Of a stretch of DNA of 64,000 bases, positions 56,860 through 64,000 are shown piece by piece. Under the pieces are notes generated by a model that saw nothing but the letters and a program-made list of their open reading frames with translations, was not told where the DNA came from and ran no database searches. Position 1 is the stretch's first letter; each line of letters starts with the position of its first letter. The stretch spans positions 1 through 64,000 of the forward strand of contig JAQFVV010006470.1 of assembly GCA_028023455.1 (NCBI GenBank). The letters run 5' to 3'. The position numbers and the translations under genes are program-made. Source of the DNA: Epiperipatus broadwayi. Taxonomy: Eukaryota; Onychophora; Udeonychophora; Euonychophora; Peripatidae.

Positions 56860-57600
56860 TGTTAGATTAATTCCCCAACTCTAGTTTATTAAATAAATAA
56901 AATTCACTCAATCTAAAGCACAAGATAAAAGGTTTTAAGAGAAAATATTTTTATTTTAGTAATAATAAAATAAGATATATAAATGAAAGTGATAATCTTT
57001 TGCAAGTTTATTAAAATGTCTCACCTGTGTCCTAAAATAAATCTGAATAACATGTTTTGAAAAAAAAAATAATGTTCTGTGATATGAATGTAATTTTAAA
57101 CGATACACATCCATATAGCAGTAAATGATATAAATGCTGTTATAGTTATGAGTATTTTTTTAAGGGTCATAGCATCAGCCGGGACGCGAACCCGCAACCC
57201 GGGCAACTGCCTGCAAGTGTAAGGCGGTCGCTCTGACCTCTCGACCACCAATGCAAGTCTAATTATGAGTATTTAATTTAAAATGATATAAGAAATATTA
57301 AGCTGGCTTGATTAATCTGTAAACTAAAATAGCCGCTAATAAGAAGTTTCAATCATTTTGGATATCAATGTTGATTAACAATATATACAGTTGAAGTTCA
57401 GATAAAAAGAGGAATTCTTTTTTTTTTTATCAGACTGAATAAATGGTCAACGATAAATAGAATGTATATCGATTTGCAAGCTTATTAAAACGTTTTGTCA
57501 TTATGCTGCCTCTAAAACAAGAATGTTTTGTGATATAATTATTATTTTAAACATTACATACTCAAGGCAATAGTATGTTATTTACATCTTGTTGAAATTA
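56860..57600. repeat. Direct duplication flanking a SINE-like copy
   Basis: 56940-57130 and 57420-57590 share TTGCAAG-TTATTAAAA-GT-T, CCT-TAAAACAA-like, ATGTTTTG, AATGTT-TGTGATAT, and ATTTTAAAC-ATACA. The tRNA-derived copy (57155-57254) lies between them. Confidence 0.7.
57155..57254 (-). mobile_element. tRNA-derived retroposon (SINE-like), copy 3
   Basis: Minus strand: GCATTGGTGGTCGAGAGGTC (acceptor and A-box), CCGCCTTACACTTGCAGGCAG (anticodon arm region), GCCCGGGTTGC (long variable region), GGGTTCGCGTCCCGGCTGATGC (T-arm and acceptor), tail TATGACCCTTAAAAAAA. All seven acceptor pairs can form with two wobbles. The T-loop lacks A58. Confidence 0.72.
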
Positions 57601-58140
57601 GTAATATTAGTTTATATATGTATAGTGTGTTAGCATTTTCTTCATTATTTTAATTATTTAAATTATACCTCTTGCACAATTATACTACTTAAATTTTTTT
57701 AAAGTTAAAGTGTGACGGATATATTTGTCATTTAAATATTATAATAATCTGTTGTTGTTGTTTTTTTTTTTTAGAATTTTTATAAATTACATTTATTCCG
57801 TTACTTTTTTAGCAGCCTTGTTTGGTAATTATATATATATTTCCCATATTTTGTTATATGTTTTTTTAAAAATTTCATATATTGTTTTATTTTATTTTTT
57901 TTTACTTTTATTCTTACATGAGTTTATTTTAGCTAATGTAAATTTCATTATATTTTTGTATTGTAACAATTTTCCATTTCTTTTTTTTTAAATTTTATTA
58001 CTATATATTTTATGTGTATATTTTATAAAGCATGATGAAAAAATGATAATTATGTTTTTTTTATAATAATGTTATTTTTATTTTTATTATTAATGGATTG
58101 TTAGAATATAATTTATAGTTCTTTTTATTTTATTTTTATT
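57601..58140. other. Very T-rich spacer
   Basis: An 88-codon Phe/Leu/Tyr-rich frame (57725-57991) comes from T-runs, and I do not accept it as a gene. Confidence 0.4.
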
Positions 58141-58223
58141 GAATTTTCTTTACAACTATTATTAGCCTTTCTTGTCCACTTTGCTAAACCAAAATAAAAT
58201 TATCTTTTCTATATACACTAGAT
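58141..58223 (+). mobile_element. PLE fragment left of the hAT insertion
   Basis: Only the last bases are convincing: the frame YLFYIH ending at CAC (58216-58218) continues, if the hAT element and one target copy are skipped, into YLNVGYSDKF at 60851. It aligns with QFYKDYLSVGYSDKF of the PLE at 41.6 kb. Confidence 0.4.
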
Positions 58224-60847
58224 CAGCGGGAGCCAACGTTTCAGACCTTACAGACCACTAAACTCATAATTTTAAATCCTGAGGAATACTAACATGATTT
58301 TTTTTTAAAAAAGAAACATTAATACATTTGCAAAATAGTCATAAAAAACTTCCATTTTATTAATATAAAATGCACCTATCAAATATAACAAAATTATAAA
58401 TGTTTTTTTAATAACAGCAAAATGTTTAAATGTTGCTTAATTGTATATTTGTTCGTGCTTGTTTGAAATAAGTTTATGTAGGTTTGCCTGCAATAGTGTT
58501 GCTGTATGACATACATCCGTATTTATTTTATTCCGAGATGGGTACAAAATTTTAATTGCTCTATCAGATGAATATGCGTTTTAGCATAAATATGTTGTTG
58601 AAAATTGAATAAAATTTTTTATTGCATTTACTCAGCAGTGGGTATTAACATTTTGTGGAGAATCAAAAATGAGCTCTTGATCAGGAAGTCTAGAATATAA
58701 CTTTGAAACTCTCATTGGTTAATAAGGATGATAGATTGATTGATACTTTCTTTTTCATTCATATTTAAATTGCTAATTTCAAAATTTGCTGTAAATGGAA
58801 ATATTATCAACATACTAACATGTCTGGGATCTTCGTTCCTTGAGTAATAACAATCAAAGGATTTTGTGAATAATAGTAACAACTGTTGAACAATGGTCCC
58901 CACTTACTGATCAACATTTTTCTCCTATATTCATAAAAATTCGTAAATATAATCCTTACTTATATCAACTGTGATGGATTTGGGAATAAAGAAATATGTT
59001 TTCACCTAAATCTTGTCATTTCATATTTTATAAGTCTGTTCTTTGTATATTAATTTTTCAAGAGAAATACTACACAGCACATTATCAATCTATCTTTGTT
59101 ACTAATTTTGCAGATCTTTTTCAGACAACAATGTTTGTCACAGTAGTATTTTCTTTGACATGCATCAATTTTACTTCATATGGTGATGCCCTGAAGTTGT
59201 CCTTGCATTATATATTTAGTTCATTTAAAAAACAAAAAAAATCTTACAGAGATGCAAGTTTAGCTACCCACTTATTATTGGACAAGAGTTCTTGAAATTT
59301 CAGATTATTTTGCTATTGTAAAAATAATTTGGCCTTTTTGCACTTGGTGAATAGTTGCATTAGTATTTTGTCTCTGAAGAACCATGTCAACTCAGTTAAA
59401 AAAGGTGAGTACATTGGGAACCCATTTCTTCACAATGTGTCTAAAATATTTGAAAATTGAGAGTTTTATGTAGAATTTTATTTATAATTATTAATAACAT
59501 CTATAATAATTTGTGTATTTCTGAGGACATTTTTTTCACCACAAGTTGATCATGATGTTTAATGCAGTGTGCATAAAAATATCTGGATGACCAACATTTT
59601 TCACCTTTGCAACAATTTTTGAAAAATGTCAAATCATATTTGTGGATAGTTTGTACTTTTCTCAATATTTTTTTCATTCAATTTCATGATCCAGGAAATC
59701 AATATTAAGTGTTTCAAAAACCTCAGAAGTCTCAGCAAGTTAAGCAAGCAAGGAAATTCTTCCTTTACCTCTCCTTATACTCAACACTCAAAAAAGTGTC
59801 TTGTTACTTATATTCAGTCATCAAGGTGAATCTTCAGCCGTATTTTCATATCTGCACTTGACAGTCTTAGTCGACATAGAAATATATTTTGCTTCTGGAG
59901 AGCTTGCTTTTCCCAAACGTCTTTACTTGCTTGTAAAATGCAAGGCTGTTTTATTTTTTCTCCAATCATATATGGTTTATGATATATTGTGATCTGAGTT
60001 GCTAAGATATACGAAATTTGTAAAAATGACTTTTATTCAATGTACATTTTTGTTAAAGCAATTACTTGCATATATTTACATATTCTTTGAAAATATTCAA
60101 CTGCTTACTTAGCTAAATCCATGTTTTGATTGAAAATGTTCTCTAAGTTTTGAAGGATTCCTAGCAGTATTGGATAACATTTAGAACACACAACACAAAA
60201 TATACATGGATACAGATTATTACCAAGTTCTTGAATAAATCCAAATTTCAAGCAGTTTGAATCATAATTTTGATATTTTGATTTTGTTTCTTTCGACCCT
60301 GAGTTCAAATGCATTCATAAAATGTTTGATAAGGACTGTGAATGAACTGCTTCATTGTTTTGTTCAAGGCTATGTTGAAGTATGCATATTAATATTGTTA
60401 CTAATACCAGTAGTGCCATTATCTTTTATCAAAGAAATTCAAAATGATAAATATCAAAGTCAAATATTTGATGTCATTATATATGGACATTACAGAGTAT
60501 ACACAGTTAAGGGCATGCTTAGCTAAAAAGTGCATCTGAGAAATAAATGAATAAAATAAAGCTATTGGATCAGAAACGGTAATCATGGAGAATTGGTGAC
60601 TGTTGTAAGGGTCACAACAACACCGAAGCTGCTTCAGTATTATTGTGCTTCTTTTGTTTCCCTCTCTGTAGTACTTTTCATGATTTAGTGCACTATAAAG
60701 TCAGAATATAAAAATTTCTTGTAATGTTAATTTTTATTTATTTATTATAATACATAATAACTCGAAATAATGTCCACATTTATTTGTGGACCACTGAAAT
60801 TTTTTCATAGATACCCATGGTCCACAGACAGTAGTTGGAAACCTCTG
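58224..60847 (-). mobile_element. hAT DNA transposon (2.6 kb), complete ends, decayed transposase
   Basis: The left end CAGCGGGAGCCAAC and the inverted right end CAGAGGTTTCCAAC match the CAGNGGTTCCCAAC-type hAT termini; further in, GACCTTACAGACCACT faces GTCTGTGGACCATG. Flanking 8-mers CACTAGAT (58216-58223) and CACTATTT (60848-60855) match at 6 of 8, a degraded 8-bp target duplication. The minus strand encodes transposase pieces in hAT order. Confidence 0.85.
58450..60314 (-). pseudogene. hAT transposase (ZBED5/SCAND3-like) pseudogene
   Basis: N to C on the minus strand: BED-type finger region YDSNCLKFGFIQELGNN with CIFCVVC (60120-60280; later zinc ligands lost); a central part with ARLAYLSDIF-like KLASL*DFFCFLNELNI (near 59220-59260); then SRNEDPRHV...NLNMNEKESI (58750-58860); and the C-terminal dimerisation region YPLLSKCNKKFYSIFNNIFM (near 58580-58640), which corresponds to the conserved EYPxLSxxAxxxLLPFxTTYLCE block. 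Stops and frameshifts throughout. Functionally it would have been a cut-and-paste transposase. Confidence 0.75.
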
Positions 60848-61460
60848 CACTATTTGAATGTTGGCTACTCTGATAAATTTGCTAAAAATATTTTTATTTA
60901 ATAGTAATAACATTTATAATAATATAAAGGCTAAAACATTTTTTTTTTGACATTTAAATTGTCTTCTTATAGAATTGTATGTAAAAATGGTAATTTGTTT
61001 GGAAATAAGAAAATTGTTTTCAAAAGGAGTACTACTATGAATAGCATTGAATAATACAAATAAAATTTCTGATAGAAAAAGAAATGTATATTATTTTATA
61101 TTTTTGTAAGAAGGTATACATGAGTCAGAGTAGTTTGAGCTTAAATGAAATAATAAATTTACATAAAAGTAAAGTTAAAAATAAACAGTTTTATCCATGA
61201 ACAAGATACAATTAACACTATTAATTTTCATGAGGCTGTTGATTTCTTTGAGAGAGAAAAATTATAAAGAAAAAAATAAAGAATCTTTATTATTAAAAAT
61301 TTATGATTCCGAATCAATTAATTTAGTAAAAGTTCTTTTACTATTAAGATTGTAATAGATGTAAGTGGAATTGTACGTAATGTTTAATTTAAATATGTTA
61401 CTTTGTAATTCATTACACATGAAAAAAATATGCTTGTAGCAATGAAACCATTGGCTGTGT
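60848..61460 (+). pseudogene. PLE C-terminal fragment (linker, GIY-YIG, 3' UTR) right of the hAT element
   Basis: YLNVGYSDKFAKNIFI (60851), LSSYRIVCKNGNLFGNKKIV (60960-61020), CKKVYM...SLSLNEIINLHKSKVKNK (61105-61180), ESLLLKIYDSESINLVK (61285-61330), then a 3' UTR with the conserved motif at 61416-61459. Closest in the window to the PLE at 40.9-42.1 kb. Frame broken. Confidence 0.75.
61416..61459 (+). ncRNA. Conserved hairpin-GAAA motif in PLE 3' UTR
   Basis: CACATGAAAAAAATA-[TGCT TGT AGCA]-ATGAAACCATTGGCTGTG. The stem is intact; the upstream box is eroded. Confidence 0.45.
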
Positions 61461-62406
61461 TTTAGTTTATTTTTTTGGCTAGTCTGGTTGGGGTGATAAT
61501 TAGGAATGATATTGATTATTTTAGCTTTAGGTTTTTAATGTTTTTACTTATTCATAAATATATTTTTATGAATGTTGATATTCGTGAGATTGATGGAATT
61601 GCTTTTTTTAAAGTATAATTTTGTGTTATATATATATATATATATAATTCATTATGAAATATTAAGTGTTTTTTTTAATTAAATATCATGAAACAATTAT
61701 CTATCTTTTGAAAATAAATATTTTAGAGAAATATATAAATATAAATCTCGTAGAAGGAAATGAATACAAAATTTGTAAAGCCTATATTTCCAATTTTTTA
61801 TTGCTTATATTTAACCGACAACTCTTCAAATATTTATTATTCTTTGATGCTTAATTTGTATTTAATATATATATATGTTTAAATGAAACTTTACGTGGAA
61901 CATATTTTTTTTGAAATGTCTACAAAAAAAATAGTATTTATTGTTATATATTCACTTCGTTCTTGTTTATATTTTTCTACATCTAAATTTTTTATGTTAA
62001 ATTTATTAATATTTGAATGCATTCAATTAGTTTTAAATATATAAAAACATTTATTTTTTAATGTAACTATTATAAACGAATGCTTTCACTTCATTTAAAA
62101 AAAAATATAATATTGTTTATTTTCGTGTTAATAATTTTCCATATATATATATTGATTTCATTTCAAATTAATTGTTGATAATATTTATAACTGTTCCTTT
62201 ATGTATTTCACAAATATACTTTTTTTATATCCATTCATTTCATATTTGTCATTCTTGGCTTAGCAATAATATTTGTAATATTTAAATTTGTTATAAAATG
62301 TTTTCTTTATTCCATTACTCTTATTTTTAGTATTTTATTTATAAAAGTTGTTTTTTTTCTTTAATCATTTTTAACACTCACATGTAGTTTTTATTAAGTT
62401 TATATA
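61461..62406. other. AT-rich spacer
   Basis: Short TA tracts only. A 62-codon frame at 61666-61854 has no motif. Confidence 0.4.
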
Positions 62407-62412
62407 TATATA

Positions 62413-62850
62413 TAATAAATAAAATGTCCGTTAATTAAAAACAAAATTGCAATTATAATTGAAATAATAAATTTAATTGTTTACAAACTATTACAAACAA
62501 TGCTTAAATCCGCAGATATATATATAAATTATTAATCAATGTCTGTATTCCAATTATAATATATATATATATAATTATTCAAAACCATACAATAATTAAT
62601 ACAGTAAAACAATATTTTAAAAAACAAATATAATAGAAGTACTTTCAACTATCTATGTAGTCGTTATCAAGTAGATTCAAATTGTATTAGAAAAAACCGT
62701 TACAAATGTAAACAAAAAGTAATACGTCATACATCAATTTTCCCACAATTCATTAATTTTGATATTGGAGACCTGTCTGTTTATCAAATGTTGCTTTTCA
62801 CTTCTATTATATTTGTTTTTTAAATATTGTTTTGAATAATTATATATATA
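62413..62850. repeat. Foldback carrying the end of a PLE GIY-YIG frame (minus)
   Basis: 62413-62514 is a direct copy of about 62858-62960. Within, ATAATTATTCAAAA...AACAAATATAATAGAAGT (about 62570-62640) is inverted at 62800-62850. Between the arms the minus strand encodes HLINRQVSNIKINELWEN and a stop (62734-62793), the same C-terminus as in the next element. Confidence 0.65.
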
Positions 62851-63009
62851 TGTAAAATAAATAAAATATCCGTTAATTAAAAACAATATTGTAATTATAA
62901 TTGAAATAATATTTTTAAAGGTTTACAAACAATTACAAATAATCTTTAAATCCGCAGAAGTACTTTCGGTTACTTTCTAACCTGCCTCAACTGCCATTAA
63001 ATTCAAATT

Positions 63010-63325
63010 TTTTGTGATTGTATGCTATCATATATAGGTGAATCTAGGTGCAGCATTGAGAAAAGATTGAAGGAACACGAATTGTTATATAAACGTGTAA
63101 AATAAAAATAATGGTGATTTAATATCTTCTTCAGTTTTCTTCGATCATGAAAAAACATGTAAATATAAATTTAAATTTAATTTTGAAAATGTTAAAATTC
63201 TTCACGAAGAGAGAAACCATAATAAAAGAAAAATTAAAGAGGCAATTTTTATAAACAGGAATAAAACGCATTTAATAAATCGACAAGCTTCTAACATTAA
63301 AATACATTCGTGGAATTTGAATTGA
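63010..63325 (+). pseudogene. PLE GIY-YIG endonuclease C-terminus
   Basis: Y-I-G with R (SIEKRLKEH) and the later E (FENVKILHEER) give a recognisable GIY-YIG nuclease fragment in two frames. The RT part is absent. Too short to encode an active element. Confidence 0.7.
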
Positions 63326-63365
63326 TGATGTTTGCTTCCGCTTTTAGTTTTTGAATTTAATGGCA

Positions 63366-63396
63366 GTTGAGGCAGGTTAGAAAGTAACCGAAAGTA
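63366..63396 (+). ncRNA. Hairpin-GAAA (hammerhead-like) motif
   Basis: GTTGAGGCA-[GGTTA GAAAG TAACC]-GAAAGTAC. A perfect 5-bp stem directly followed by GAAA, with a UUGAG box before it as in the other PLEs of the window. The inverted left arm carries the same motif on the other strand (about 62961-62991). Confidence 0.5.
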
Positions 63397-63475
63397 CTTC
63401 TGCGGATTTAAAGATTATTTGTAATTGTTTGTAAACCGTTAAAAATATTATTTCAATTATAATTATATATACATA

Positions 63476-64000
63476 TATATATATGTTCATAATGTATTTG
63501 GTACTTACTTTAGAATTTCCATGCTGTAATCTTGCCAGCTATTTTATTTTAAATTATTCAACTTCAGAGAGTCCAATATCTGAGATAAACAATATGGCTG
63601 ATGCTAAGTTATTGTATTCAATACTTCTTTTTTTTTGTTTATTGAAATAATAAAGATGCACAAAAGTCCAATGCTTATAATTAAAAATTGATACTTTGCA
63701 ATTAGTGTTACCAAGATAAAATCTTCCAGTGATAATTATTCTAACTTTGTTTTCATATTAATTATGCAAGCTATGTTTGATGGGCCTTATGTCATTGTAA
63801 CAACATCCTCCCATTCACTGGAAAAAATATAGCATTTGGAGTTGCAAGCATAAACAGAAAAATCATTGGGAAAACCTATGGTCCTAGAATAATTTGCAAA
63901 CATAGAATAGTTCTGGCTTGTTCAGACCATGGAAGATTCCAATTGTTTATCATATTTTGAAAAAAATCGTAAGCAAAAAAAAATCGATATATAAAGTAAT
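63476..64000. other. Spacer without recognised features
   Basis: Slightly less AT-rich near 63780-63930, but no frame, splice pair or repeat could be supported. Confidence 0.4.

Larger units (their letters stand above)
62893..63464 (+). mobile_element. Short foldback PLE copy: 115-bp inverted arms around a GIY-YIG C-terminus
   Basis: Arms 62893-63007 and 63350-63464 are inverted, equal in length and almost identical. The interior (plus strand) encodes SYIGESRCSIEKRLKEHELL (63028-63087, GIY-YIG core) and, after a frame change, FENVKILHEERNHNKRKIKE to SNIKIHSWNLN and a stop (63323-63325). It has the same layout as the large inverted pair at 20.0-23.0 kb, only shorter. Confidence 0.75.

Noticed and set aside
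57725-57991. 88-codon hydrophobic frame resembling a membrane protein
   Set aside because: Phe/Leu/Tyr content follows from T-rich DNA; no plausible start context, domain or splice sites.

Overview
The window is nuclear DNA from an invertebrate, most likely an arthropod. It is extremely AT-rich (roughly three quarters or more A+T by eye) and dense in (TA)n tracts. It holds LTR, RTE-like and Penelope-like retroelements, hAT and TA-flanked DNA transposons, tRNA-derived SINE-like copies, and one host gene with consensus splice sites. There are no operons, bacterial genes or CRISPR arrays. The species cannot be named from the sequence.

Layout. Positions 1-10016 are dominated by a Ty3/gypsy retrotransposon: leader, a gag with a very long coiled coil, pol in the -1 frame, an integrase broken by an internal deletion, a polypurine tract and a putative 3.4-kb 3' LTR with its own CAAT/TATA promoter. 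From 10 to 16 kb lie an RTE-like LINE tail, a ~440-bp repeat family and a TA-flanked DNA transposon. A secreted leucine-rich-repeat (LRR) gene has one exon at 16623-17196 and its terminal exon at 38231-38403. The phases match (phase 1), implying a 21-kb intron.

That intron holds nested elements. A LINE is split by a head-to-head inverted pair of Penelope-like elements (PLEs). A nearly full-length but decayed Poseidon-type PLE ends in a tRNA-like sequence followed by a hammerhead-like motif. The intron also has a fossil gypsy pol, a second TA-flanked transposon nested in another repeat, and a foldback element.

Downstream (38.4-64 kb) are a PLE fused in frame to a LINE endonuclease fragment, the ~440-bp repeats again, tandem duplications, palindromic TA tracts, two SINE-like copies, a PLE RT fragment, a broken LINE, a complete but decayed hAT element inserted into another PLE, and small foldbacks carrying PLE GIY-YIG C-termini.

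The observations I rate highest are the recurring inverted 3'-end structure of PLE insertions, the hairpin-plus-GAAA motif in their 3' UTRs with compensatory base changes, and the tRNA-like module in the Poseidon-type PLE tail. Everything is read by eye; homology calls rest on motifs recognised from memory, without database searches.
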